A stretch of 64,000 nucleotides of DNA, taken from the NCBI GenBank assembly GCA_044226365.1, contig JBGAHE010000011.1, forward strand, positions 29,697-93,696, read 5' to 3'. Position 1 is the stretch's first letter. Each line of letters opens with the position of its first letter. Source of the stretch: JALHNI01 sp044226365 (GTDB taxonomy: Bacteria > Acidobacteriota > Terriglobia > Bryobacterales > Bryobacteraceae). Shown piece by piece: positions 18,940 to 26,898 of this stretch. The notes under the pieces are model-generated. The model saw only the letters and a program-made list of their open reading frames with translations, was not told the DNA's origin and did no database searches. The position numbers and the translations under genes were made by a program.

Positions 18940-20449
18940 GCGCTACCTCGGGCGGCTGCGGCAGACGCGGCAGCACCTCAGCCAACTCGGCATCCCGCTC
19001 CACCGGCGTCCAGATGGTGGCGTAGAACCGGTCCAACCGCCATTCGGGTTCGCGCGGCGTCAGACAACTCACCACCACGCCCGCCACAATCCCGCTGCCC
19101 AGATAGAGCGTGATCAGGTAAGGCAGCATCACATCGTTCCGCCAGCCCAGCCCCCAGTAGCCATACATCCACGTCGCCGCCGCGGCGATGAAGCTGGCCC
19201 AGGCACCATAGCGGTTCGCGCGACGCCACCACAGGCCCAGCCAGAAAGCGATGCCAATCAGCGGCACGATGTTCCACATCAGCCGGATGGCGGTGGGCAC
19301 GTCGCCCATCGCCCACGCAAAGCCGATGCTGCCGGCCACAAAGACGACGGTGAACAGCCGGCTCACCAGCAGTTCGCGGCCGGGAGAGAGCGTGCGGCCG
19401 GTAGCCTGCAGAATGTTGCGCGTAAACAGCGCGGCCGAACCCACCGACATCACAGCGCCGTTATCCATCACCGACGCCATGATGCAGGCGATCATCAAAC
19501 CGGCAAAGCCGGCGGGCAGCAGGTCGCGAACCAGCGCGCCGAAGACGTGGTCACCTTCGTAGCGTCCAGGGCCATAGATGCCGATGGCGAGCACCCCGGC
19601 CAGCGCCCAGGCCACCGTGCAGACCCGCTTCAGCGTGACGCCCACACAGAAGCCGATGCGGTTATCGAGTTCCGTGCGCCCCGCCGCGTTGTTGCTCATG
19701 ATGTGGGGCTGCGCCACCACGCTGAACATCTGATTCACGATGGTGGCCACGATCCAGAACAAGCCAATCTCGCCGGGCGCAATCAGCCGGAAGACCCGCT
19801 CGGGGTCGGGAATCGACGTACGCAAGCCCTCCATCCCGCCCAGCCGGTGCCAGGCGAACGGCAGCAGCAGAAAGCTCATCAGGATGGTGAGGCCGCCCTG
19901 CAGAAAGTCGTTCCAGATAGCCGCCACCACGCCACCCAGCAGGCCGTAGGCCAGAAACGCGAGCGTCATCAGCAGCATCGACGTCATCAACGAGACGGCG
20001 CCGCCGGTGAGCGCTTCGATCAGTTTGGCCGCGCCCAGCAGCGCCATCCCGAGATAGCCCCAGTTGATGACCAACCCCATGCAGGCGTAGAGGACGCCCA
20101 AGGACCGACCGTAGCGCATCTCGAAGAAGTCCGCGGTCGTCATGCAGCGCGCGCGGCGGAACACCGGGCTCAGCAGCCAGAAGAAGGGGGTGTTGAAAAC
20201 GAGAATCCACTGATACCAGATGCCCGTCATGCCGAGCTTGTAGGATTGCCCGGCCACACCCACCGCGTTGTCCGCATGGGTGCCGGCGCCAAAGGCGTAC
20301 ATGATCATCATGGCCTTGCCGAACCGGCGGCCGCCCATGTAATAGTCGTCCGCGTTCGCCACGCGACGCCGCGCCAACCAGCCGATCCCCAGCACAACCG
20401 CCAGATACAGGCCAACAATCGCGAAATCAAGGGGCGTCAGGATCCACAT
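18932..20449 (-). CDS. Sodium:solute symporter family permease
   Basis: 505 residues from ATG at 20449; the longer frame to 20536 adds a non-hydrophobic tail and overlaps the divergent promoter region. The product opens WILTPLDFAIVGLYLAVVLG and has about 13 hydrophobic segments. The loop RRVANADDYYMGGRRFGK and MYAFGAGTHADN are typical of SLC5/SSS transporters. Family knowledge: Na+-driven uptake of sugars, sialic acids, carboxylates or similar compounds across the inner membrane. The substrate is not evident. It is first in an operon with the small membrane protein and an HpcH/HpaI aldolase, and is divergent from a C45-type hydrolase. Confidence 0.9.
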   Translation of the reverse strand: MWILTPLDFAIVGLYLAVVLGIGWLARRRVANADDYYMGGRRFGKAMMIMYAFGAGTHADNAVGVAGQSYKLGMTGIWYQWILVFNTPFFWLLSPVFRRARCMTTADFFEMRYGRSLGVLYACMGLVINWGYLGMALLGAAKLIEALTGGAVSLMTSMLLMTLAFLAYGLLGGVVAAIWNDFLQGGLTILMSFLLLPFAWHRLGGMEGLRTSIPDPERVFRLIAPGEIGLFWIVATIVNQMFSVVAQPHIMSNNAAGRTELDNRIGFCVGVTLKRVCTVAWALAGVLAIGIYGPGRYEGDHVFGALVRDLLPAGFAGLMIACIMASVMDNGAVMSVGSAALFTRNILQATGRTLSPGRELLVSRLFTVVFVAGSIGFAWAMGDVPTAIRLMWNIVPLIGIAFWLGLWWRRANRYGAWASFIAAAATWMYGYWGLGWRNDVMLPYLITLYLGSGIVAGVVVSCLTPREPEWRLDRFYATIWTPVERDAELAEVLPRLPQPPEVAHA

Positions 20450-20562
20450 AAACTGCCAGCGGACTGCCCCAGCATAAACGCCGTCCGAAGGAACGTCGCT
20501 ACCTGTCCCGCATAGCGGAACGGAGCAGCCGCGCACCAGCCGGCCGGTATACTACTGGAGCA

Positions 20563-21672
20563 ATGAACCGTCGAGGCTTCCTGCTCACTTCCTCGATGCC
20601 GCTCGGCTCGGCCGGGCCGCTGCTCGCGCAGCCGCGCGTGCCGCCGGTGCACCGCTTCTCCGGTTCGTTCCACGAAATCGGCGAGCAGCAGGGCCGGGCG
20701 TTGGCGCGCGAGATCCGCGCCGAAGCAGCCCCGGCGCTCCGCCAGCTTGGCGCCGCCTGGAAGCTGACCGAAGCCGCCACGCTGGCCAAGGTGGTCTCGC
20801 GCTATGAAGGCCTCTACCGCGAGCTGGTGCCGAACGCCGTAGCCGAGATCGAAGGCATCGCCCAAGGCGCGCGCCTCTCGTTTCCGCACGCGTTCTTCGC
20901 CGGCATTCGCGACCTGCTGCCGGCGCAGGACGGCTGCACGGCCGTGGTGTGCCCCGGGGCGCGGACCGCCAGCGGCTATCCGCTCATCGGCCAGACCAAG
21001 GACACCACCGCCCCGCTCGAACGCTATCAGTTGTTCCGCACCAAAGAGTCGTCCGGCTTCCGGGCCATCTCGCTCGCCTATCCCGGCTGGATCGGCAACA
21101 TCTCGCTGAATTCACACGGCGTCTCCTGGACGGGCAACAGTCTTTATGGCCCGGAGGCGCGCGGTAAGGTCTATCCGGCGAGCCTGATGAAGCGGCTTTT
21201 CTACGAAACGCGCGACCTGAAGTCCGTGCTCGACAAAGTGCGCGGCATGCGTTTCGGCAATGGCTGCTTCTGCGCGGCGGACCGTCACGGCACCGCCTTC
21301 GTGATGGAGTGGGTGGCCGGTGAATGCGACCTGCGCGAGATCCGCCAAAGCTACGGCCATGCCAACAACATCCTGGGGCAAGCCCGCGCGCGCGAAACGG
21401 CTCTGGCGTCCAATGCCAATTCCCGCCTGCGCCAGGAGCGCATCGATGCGCTGCTGGCCGCCCAGACCACACCCGCGACCGCGGACGACTTCGAGCGCTG
21501 GTTCACGGACCACGAGCATCACCCGCGCTCCATCTGCCGCCACCGGAACCCCGAAAGCGACGAGGTGACCACCTCCGCCTTTATTGCCGACCTGGGCCGG
21601 CGGGAACTGCGCGTGGCACTCGGCAATCCTTGCCAAACCCGTTTCATCGCGCACCGCATCGAGGAGATCTGA
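20563..21672 (+). CDS. C45-family autoproteolytic acyltransferase/hydrolase with twin-arginine signal
   Basis: 369 residues. The N-terminus NRRGFLLTSS has a twin-arginine pattern, suggesting export of a folded protein. Near residue 125 the motif QDGCTAVVC supplies the Gly-Cys bond at which C45 (acyl-CoA:isopenicillin N acyltransferase-like) proteins cut themselves to expose the catalytic Cys. FHEIGEQQGRALA near residue 37 and TWTGNS-like NSHGVSWTGN also fit the family. Family knowledge: Ntn hydrolases that split or transfer amide bonds. In this locus it might deacylate an imported compound. It is followed after two bases by the IclR gene. Confidence 0.85.
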   Translation: MNRRGFLLTSSMPLGSAGPLLAQPRVPPVHRFSGSFHEIGEQQGRALAREIRAEAAPALRQLGAAWKLTEAATLAKVVSRYEGLYRELVPNAVAEIEGIAQGARLSFPHAFFAGIRDLLPAQDGCTAVVCPGARTASGYPLIGQTKDTTAPLERYQLFRTKESSGFRAISLAYPGWIGNISLNSHGVSWTGNSLYGPEARGKVYPASLMKRLFYETRDLKSVLDKVRGMRFGNGCFCAADRHGTAFVMEWVAGECDLREIRQSYGHANNILGQARARETALASNANSRLRQERIDALLAAQTTPATADDFERWFTDHEHHPRSICRHRNPESDEVTTSAFIADLGRRELRVALGNPCQTRFIAHRIEEI

Positions 21673-21674
21673 AG

Positions 21675-22472
21675 ATGGCGACTGTCCGCGTCCTGCCTGA
21701 TCAAGCCGCGCTCGACGACCGAGCGGATTCGACGCTCTCTTCGCTGCTGAAGGCGCTCGAACTCCTCTGCAGCTTTTCCACGGAGCGGCCCGAATGGGGC
21801 GTTACCGAGTTGGCCGCGTATCTCGGCCTTTCGAAGAGCACGGCCCATCGGATTCTGACCACTTGCGAGCAGTTCCGCTTCGTCGAGCGCACCGAAAGCC
21901 GCCGTTACCGCCTGGGGTCGCGGGCCCTCGAACTCGGCAACATCTACCGTTTCGACCGACGGCTGCTGCTGGGCGCCGAGCCCGCGTTGCGCCGCCTGGC
22001 CGAAGCCACCCAATCCACCACGCATCTGGCGGAGCTCGACGGGCGCGAGATCTTCGAACTGATGCGCTGTTCGAGCCCCAAGTCGATTCTGTTTACCCCC
22101 GTGCCCGTGCTGCGGGCGGCGGCGCACGCCACAGCCACCGGCAAGGTATTGCTGGCCAACTGCGATCCGCCAACGCTGAACCGGATCCTGGGACGGCAGG
22201 TGCGGCTGAAGCGCTATACGCCGGCGACCATCTGCGATCCGGAGGAACTGAAGCAGCAACTGACCGAGGTGGCGCAACAGGGCTACGCCGTCTCCGACCA
22301 GGAAGCGACGCTCGGCTGCTGCTGCATTGCCGTGCCGCTGCGCAACCGGTTCGGCCGCGTGGTGGCGGCGGTGAGCATCTCGAACACCAGCGCCACCTTC
22401 GCCACGCCCCACTTGCCCAAGTACCTTGGCCGGCTGTTCCAGACGGCGGAGGCCATCGGACGGGACTTCTGA
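21675..22472 (+). CDS. IclR-family transcriptional regulator
   Basis: 265 residues from ATG 21675, preceded by GAGGAG; a longer frame back to 21324 lies inside the preceding gene and is rejected. A winged HTH occupies about residues 18-80 (WGVTELAAYLGLSKSTAHRI), followed by an IclR effector domain with AATATGKVLLA, LGCCCIAVPLRNRFG and ISNTSATF. Family knowledge: IclR proteins sense small metabolites and repress or activate catabolic operons. It sits within the plus arm of the divergent locus and most likely controls both arms from the 20450-20562 interval. The three adjacent cysteines in the effector domain are unusual. Confidence 0.93.
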   Translation: MATVRVLPDQAALDDRADSTLSSLLKALELLCSFSTERPEWGVTELAAYLGLSKSTAHRILTTCEQFRFVERTESRRYRLGSRALELGNIYRFDRRLLLGAEPALRRLAEATQSTTHLAELDGREIFELMRCSSPKSILFTPVPVLRAAAHATATGKVLLANCDPPTLNRILGRQVRLKRYTPATICDPEELKQQLTEVAQQGYAVSDQEATLGCCCIAVPLRNRFGRVVAAVSISNTSATFATPHLPKYLGRLFQTAEAIGRDF

Positions 22473-22475
22473 TTG

Positions 22476-23627
22476 ATGAACCTGCCTCAGCTAGCGGCCG
22501 AAGCGCGCCGCGAATGTCTGGAGAACATTCTGCCGTGGTGGTTCCGCCACGCGGTCGACGAAGAGCGCGGCGGCGTCTTCTCGATGATCTCGGACGCCGG
22601 TGAGCGGCTCGGCACCGACAAGTTCGTGTGGAGCCAGGCGCGCTGGCTGTGGACCGTCAGCGCGGCCCATCAGCGCCTGGGCGCCCAGCCGCACCTGGCC
22701 CGCGCCGCCGAGCAAACGGCGCGCTTCCTGCTGCGGCATGGCCGCAGCGCCGATGGGCGCTGGCATTACCGGCTGGCCGCCGACGGCACCCCGGTGGAAG
22801 GCCCGCTCAGCATCTTCTCCGATTGCTTCGCCGTCTACGGCCTGAGCGAGTACTACCGTCTGTCGGGCGACCGCGAAGCGCTCGACGTGGCGGTGACCAC
22901 GTTTGACTCCATCTGCCGGCGCGTGGAAGCTCCGGAGTTTCGCGAGATCGCGCCCTATGCCATGCGAGCTGGTCTGCGCCCGCACGGCGTCCAGATGATG
23001 CTGGTGGAGACCGCGAACGAGCTATCGGTGACGCTGGGCGGATCCGCCGAAATCGACGCCGTGGCTGCCCGCGCCACAGACCTGATCCTCGACCGTTTCG
23101 TCCAGCCAGAGAGCGGGCTGGTGGTGGAGTTTCTGGAACGCGACTTTACGCCGGCCGCGGCGCCGGAAGGCACGCTCGTGGTGCCCGGCCACGCCATTGA
23201 AGGCATGTGGTTCCTGGCCCATTTCGCGCGGCGCACCGGCCGGGCGGACTTATTGCCCCGCATCGCCGAAGTGACCCTGCGGCACCTCGAGTATGGGTGG
23301 GATTCCGAGTTCGGGGGCTTGCTGCTGAACCGCGATCGGCAAGGGGGGACGCCGTATTTCCCGCACGGCGAGAAGAAGATCTGGTGGCCGCACTCGGAGG
23401 CGATCTATACGCTCGCCCTGCTGCTGTCGCTCGATCCGGCCCGGGCGGAACTGGCGGATTGGCTGGAGCGGGTCCATGGCTGGACGTATGCTCACTTTCC
23501 GCATCCCGACGGCGAATGGCGCCAACGGCTCGACCGCCGCGGCCAGCCGGTGACTGAGGTGATCGCCCTCCCGGTGAAAGACCCCTTCCACCTGCCCCGC
23601 GCGCTGATTCTGTTAAGCCAGCTGTAG
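22476..23627 (+). CDS. AGE-family epimerase/isomerase (N-acylglucosamine 2-epimerase-like)
   Basis: 383 residues, the usual length for the (alpha/alpha)6-barrel. The frame could start at TTG 22473 directly after the IclR stop or at ATG 22476; the ATG is preferred. Signatures: KFVWSQARWLW, SDCFAVYGLSEYYR, LVVPGHAIEGMWFLAH (catalytic His region) and KIWWPHSEAIYTL. Family knowledge: members interconvert N-acetylglucosamine/N-acetylmannosamine, glucose/mannose or cellobiose units. Together with the symporter and 2-oxo acid aldolase, this suggests catabolism of an acylated amino sugar or uronate; that pathway is inference. Confidence 0.9.
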   Translation: MNLPQLAAEARRECLENILPWWFRHAVDEERGGVFSMISDAGERLGTDKFVWSQARWLWTVSAAHQRLGAQPHLARAAEQTARFLLRHGRSADGRWHYRLAADGTPVEGPLSIFSDCFAVYGLSEYYRLSGDREALDVAVTTFDSICRRVEAPEFREIAPYAMRAGLRPHGVQMMLVETANELSVTLGGSAEIDAVAARATDLILDRFVQPESGLVVEFLERDFTPAAAPEGTLVVPGHAIEGMWFLAHFARRTGRADLLPRIAEVTLRHLEYGWDSEFGGLLLNRDRQGGTPYFPHGEKKIWWPHSEAIYTLALLLSLDPARAELADWLERVHGWTYAHFPHPDGEWRQRLDRRGQPVTEVIALPVKDPFHLPRALILLSQL

Positions 23628-23665
23628 CCCGGAATCCGCGGCCCTTCGATTGCATTTGCCAAGGC

Positions 23666-24082
23666 ATGATTCGCACCCAGCGCCTTTCGGTTCGCCTGCT
23701 TGTTCTCACGGCCCTGAGCAGCGTGATGTTCGCTCAGCAGAAGCCGGTTCGGCCCATGGACTCCATGGAGGGGGAAGCCCTCTACGTCAACTACTGCGCC
23801 CGCTGTCACGGCCGGGACGCCAAAGGCGGAAAGACTTCTCCCCTCGGCAAAACCGTCCTAGGCCCTGATTTAACGCGTTATGCGGCCCGTCACGGCGGAA
23901 AATTTCCGCTGGCGGAGGTGCGCCAGATCATCTCGGGAGAAAAAGGGATTCCCGGCTCGCACGGTACGCGGAAGATGCCGGTGTGGGGTTCCGTCTTCTC
24001 CGAAGTGAAGCGCGATCAGGACCTGGGCCAAGTGAGAATCGACAATCTGGCCCGCTATCTCCGCGACATTCAGGTGAAGTAG
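23666..24082 (+). CDS. Small periplasmic c-type cytochrome
   Basis: 138 residues. A signal peptide (LSVRLLVLTALSSVMFAQ) precedes a single class I cytochrome c domain with heme motif CARCH (Cys44, Cys47, His48) and RKMPVWG providing the likely axial Met104. Family knowledge: electron carrier in the periplasm. It lies 38 bases after the epimerase gene, but there is no functional reason to link it to the sugar locus, so it may be a separate unit. Confidence 0.92.
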   Translation: MIRTQRLSVRLLVLTALSSVMFAQQKPVRPMDSMEGEALYVNYCARCHGRDAKGGKTSPLGKTVLGPDLTRYAARHGGKFPLAEVRQIISGEKGIPGSHGTRKMPVWGSVFSEVKRDQDLGQVRIDNLARYLRDIQVK

Positions 24083-24210
24083 CTGCGTCTTTCCACCCAG
24101 CCCCTGCGCCTTTCCGCGCAGTTTCCCGGGGGCGAGCCGCAGCCAATCCGCAAACTTTCGTTTCGATTTTCAAAGATCAGGTACAACTCGGTCCTGCAGG
24201 TCACAGCCCG

Positions 24211-24231
24211 CCGGGTTCTCCGGGAACCCGA
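24211..24231. terminator. Possible hairpin downstream of the cytochrome gene
   Basis: CGGGTTC (24212-24218) pairs perfectly with GAACCCG (24224-24230) around a five-base loop, 130 bases past the cytochrome stop and just beyond the end of the convergent 127-residue gene. No T run follows closely, so the terminator call is weak. Confidence 0.3.
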
Positions 24232-24275
24232 GAGGTGAGTTCGTTTGTTTTGAGCGAGATCGCCGGGTTTGTTTG

Positions 24276-24659
24276 CTAACTTTTATTTTTCTTTTGGAGA
24301 TGGCGAGGGGTTTCGACGCTGACGGGGTGAGTGTTGCGCCAGCCGCGGTGGGCTTCGACCGTGGCGCGGACGCAGGCGCAGACCTCGTCGTAGACGACGG
24401 GATGCTTTTCGATCACGGCGATGATGGCGTCGTTAACGAGCGGCCAAAGATGGGACTGGGTGGGGGAGTAAGTGGGGTGGCTTTTGATGAGGACCACGCG
24501 GTGGTCCGGGTGCTGCTGCTTCAGTTCGGCTTCGTCCGCGCGACGGCGGGCTTCGCAGAGGGCTCGCCATTCGGGGGCGGGCAGCAGAATCCAATCGCGA
24601 CCGGAGTGATGATCGGGGACCGGAAGGGCATCGTAGTCGAAGTCGGTGTAGGCAGGCAT
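24276..24659 (-). CDS. Hypothetical protein, 127 residues
   Basis: The start at 24659 (MPAYTDFDYDALPVP) is preferred over the open frame to 25106 because a GGGAG site precedes it and the upstream part is low-complexity proline/arginine-rich shadow. The product has a polar N-terminus (HSGRDWILLPAPEWRALCEA) and a probable helix rich in charged residues, then VVYDEVCACVRATVEAHRGW and a basic tail. No signal peptide, membrane segment or known motif was recognised. It is the first gene of the accessory island, and its composition is ordinary for the genome. Confidence 0.55.
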   Translation of the reverse strand: MPAYTDFDYDALPVPDHHSGRDWILLPAPEWRALCEARRRADEAELKQQHPDHRVVLIKSHPTYSPTQSHLWPLVNDAIIAVIEKHPVVYDEVCACVRATVEAHRGWRNTHPVSVETPRHLQKKNKS

Positions 24660-25348
24660 GGATAGGTTCTCCCGAGACGAGAGTAGCAGCGAGCCGGAAG
24701 AGACCAGGCCGGTGAACGGGCGGTCGCTGAGCGTTTTCAGAGAGATGGGGACAGAAGATTCGCGGTGACTGACTCTGACGGCGAGCGGGAGACGGACGCC
24801 GTGGCGGCGGAACGGGGATGTCCCGCGACACGGGTGACGACGGCGGGGGTTGGGTGGCCGGGGATGGGTGAGTGCCTGCTGAATAGTTGAGATTTTTGGC
24901 GGTAGGATAGCACTTTCTGATTCAGGCGGAGGTCGCGGGGCGGGCGGTGGGCTGAGTTTTGTGGCTCGGGCTCTTGAGGCGTGGCCGAGTGGAGGGTGGC
25001 GATGGCGAGCTAAGGTTGTAGTCGGTGGACAAATTGGCGGCGGGTGGGCCGTGAGGCCCGCTTGCGGCGGCGGTCCCCGCGTTGCGCCTTTTCTGGTGCC
25101 GGACATGGCCTATACCGGACAGGACCTATGCTCTCTCTCCTGCGAAAGCACGACCGACGTTCGCTGACAGTAAATCGTTCTGCCCCACGTTCGCGGCACG
25201 CCCCACGTAGATTTAAGAAAACCCCATGGCGGATGCCGCGAAGGCACAGCCAACAACCGAGTTTCGAAAGTCCGCAGTTTGGCCGCCGGCGCTTGCGCCC
25301 AGCCGACCAGCGGAGCCGCCACGACCTACCATGGAGGAAGTCGACGAA
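24660..25348. other. Long gap with little coding signal, holding one copy of the island repeat
   Basis: Between the start of the 127-residue gene and the secreted-protein gene I see no convincing CDS. Open frames here are proline/arginine-rich readings of GC-rich DNA. The interval from about 25018 to 25130 is a copy of an element that recurs near 26163-26280. Confidence 0.5.
25018..25130 (+). repeat. Island repeat, copy A
   Basis: Shared blocks with copy B at 26163-26280 are, in order: gtcggtggacaaattggcgg (copy B lacks one a), cgggtg.gccgt, cttgcg.cggcggtccccgcg, and tttctggtgccggacayggc followed by ctat. Copy A is shorter by about ten bases in the middle. The two copies flank the gene for a secreted protein of unknown function. 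Confidence 0.7.
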
Positions 25349-26020
25349 GTGTTTACCCATGCAACGAGAATCAGCCTTCTGGTCACCCTGTTCTTGCTGT
25401 CCGGGCTCCGCGAGCAGGTTGTCTCTGGTCAGCAAAAGAAGCACCCCGAGTTTGAGGGCGACGTCGAGTTCCAGGCGATCGATCCTTCCTCCGGTGCGGC
25501 GGTGCCGTTTTCGCTCGTCTCGCTTCGCGATGATCGCGGTCGCGATGTGCTGAAGAACTGTTCGGGCACCACCTGTCGCGACTTAGTGATCGGTGCGTAC
25601 CGGTATACGGTCCGGCGCACTCGCGATTCGTTCGAACAATCTGACGCCAAGATCCTGGGGAAACCCAAAATGTTGGTGACGATTACCTTCGCCGAAGCGG
25701 TCCCCGGCATGTTCATGATCGGACGAGTGCGAGGCGCGGAAGGCCGTCAGGCCGTCTGGATGCGTGCCCAGTCCGTTTTTTCCTCTTATCATCTGGATGC
25801 CCGCGTCGCCGAGGACGGACACTTTGAATGGCACGGCCTGTTGGCGGGAACCTATCACGTTTCCCTCCTCAGTGGAACTCAGATGCTGGGATACACCACC
25901 TTTCAATGTTGTAGTCGTCGAACGGTGAGTTTCCGCCCTTTTCGTGACGAGTTCGGAGAGCCCGTAAAATTGAAGATGGAGATAGAGCGGTCGGGCTCAA
26001 CGGGTGGCGACCGGTTTTGA
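25349..26020 (+). CDS. Putative secreted protein of unknown function
   Basis: 223 residues if translation starts at GTG 25349, which gives a clean signal peptide (THATRISLLVTLFLLSG) with a GGAGG site 11 bases upstream; ATG 25331 and ATG 25226 are in-frame alternatives. The mature part begins around QQKKHPEF. It has a beta-rich look with AVPFSLVSLRDDRGR, VIGAYRYTVRRTRD and LLAGTYHVSLLSG, similar to carboxypeptidase-regulatory or SpaA-like folds, but I would not name the domain. Cysteine pairs occur at NCSGTTC and QCCS. It stands alone between two copies of the island repeat, which suggests it arrived or spread with them. Confidence 0.65.
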   Translation: MFTHATRISLLVTLFLLSGLREQVVSGQQKKHPEFEGDVEFQAIDPSSGAAVPFSLVSLRDDRGRDVLKNCSGTTCRDLVIGAYRYTVRRTRDSFEQSDAKILGKPKMLVTITFAEAVPGMFMIGRVRGAEGRQAVWMRAQSVFSSYHLDARVAEDGHFEWHGLLAGTYHVSLLSGTQMLGYTTFQCCSRRTVSFRPFRDEFGEPVKLKMEIERSGSTGGDRF

Positions 26021-26059
26021 TTCGGACCAGGCGAACCCTGTGACGGTATCTTTTTTCTG

Positions 26060-26155
26060 GTGCCGGACATCGTCTTCTTCCTGGCGTTTTTCTGGCGCCG
26101 AACACGGCCTACGTTCGCCGGACACGGCCTATGTTCGACACGGCCTATGCCCCGC
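26060..26155 (+). repeat. Partial island repeat units
   Basis: This stretch holds ttttctggtgccggacatcg, tttttctggcgccgaacacg, ccggacacggcctatg and tcgacacggcctatgccccg. They are diverged pieces of the same unit found in copies A and B. Confidence 0.6.
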
Positions 26156-26162
26156 GGGCTAG

Positions 26163-26280
26163 GGTTGCGGTCAGTGGACAATTGGCGGCGGGTGCGCCGT
26201 CGGGGCGGTCGCTGCCCCCGCTTGCGTCGGCGGTCCCCGCGGGGGCGTCGTTTTTCTGGTGCCGGACACGGCCTATGCCC
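26163..26280 (+). repeat. Island repeat, copy B
   Basis: Counterpart of the element at 25018-25130, with an added ggggcggtcgctgccccc-like insertion in the middle. It runs directly into the tandem array that follows. The region 26021-26376 between the secreted-protein gene and the GGCT-like gene is entirely made of such repeats, and no gene is supported in it. Confidence 0.7.
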
Positions 26281-26352
26281 TCTGGACACGGCCTATGCTT
26301 TCGGACACGGCTATGCTTCCGGACACGGCCTATACCCCGGACACGGCCTATG
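26259..26352 (+). repeat. Short tandem array of a cggacacggcctatg unit
   Basis: Five consecutive copies of a 15-base core, cggacacggcctatg, separated by two to seven variable bases, at about 26262, 26283, 26301 (one base missing), 26318 and 26337. Spacers are short and not unique, so it is not a CRISPR array. Confidence 0.7.
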
Positions 26353-26376
26353 ACCGCGCGGGACCGGTTGAAGGCA

Positions 26377-26898
26377 TCACTGAAACAGCAGGGCTTCGTT
26401 TTCCGCCCGTCGCTCAGATTTGGGGTCGGGTTGTGAGACCACCGTTCGAAGCCATTCCAGGTATGCCGGTGGTAGGCCGTGTTCAACCGCTCCCGCGATG
26501 ACAAGCGCTTTGTACCAATGATACGGAACGCATGCCGGCTCCTTTTCCGTCGCGATATAGGTCATGGCAGACACGGTGCCAGCTTGCGTTACGACAGAAA
26601 TCGTGTTCTTTCGATAACCCATACCGAGCCCTTCGGCGCGATCAAGAGCGCCTTCCTCTTCAGAAGCAATCCTGAATAGAACACCATACACCCTGTCAGT
26701 GGAAATACCCGTCGCCTCAATGTCTGCCTTGCCCGAACCGTCGCGACTGAGCTTGTCGAACGCAAGGCGGTGACCCTCGATGTAACCGATGCCTGCGTGT
26801 TTAGCTGAAGGGGTCCGGCTCAGCGCTGAAAGCCTACGCGTCAGCATGTTGGAGCCGTACGCGAAATAAAGGAGTGTCTTGGTTTCCGCGCTACTCAC
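26377..26898 (-). CDS. Gamma-glutamylcyclotransferase-like (AIG2/BtrG fold) protein
   Basis: 173 residues from a GTG start whose GTGA overlaps the stop of the fic gene by four bases, so the pair is translationally coupled. YFAYGSNM (residues 11-18) is the signature glycine-rich loop of the GGCT fold, and the Glu of DRAEGLGMGYR (residue 89) is at the position of the catalytic acid. Family knowledge: members form 5-oxoproline from gamma-glutamyl compounds or act in side-chain trimming. Pairing with a Fic protein is unusual; it may modify or clear a small molecule or adduct, but that is speculation. Confidence 0.88.
   Translation of the reverse strand: MSSAETKTLLYFAYGSNMLTRRLSALSRTPSAKHAGIGYIEGHRLAFDKLSRDGSGKADIEATGISTDRVYGVLFRIASEEEGALDRAEGLGMGYRKNTISVVTQAGTVSAMTYIATEKEPACVPYHWYKALVIAGAVEHGLPPAYLEWLRTVVSQPDPKSERRAENEALLFQ

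Noticed and set aside
24660..25106. Longer start for the 127-residue hypothetical protein
   Set aside because: The added N-terminus is proline/arginine-rich and includes the island repeat; a ribosome site precedes 24659.
26259..26352. CRISPR array
   Set aside because: Repeats are 15 bases and spacers two to seven bases; no cas genes are nearby.
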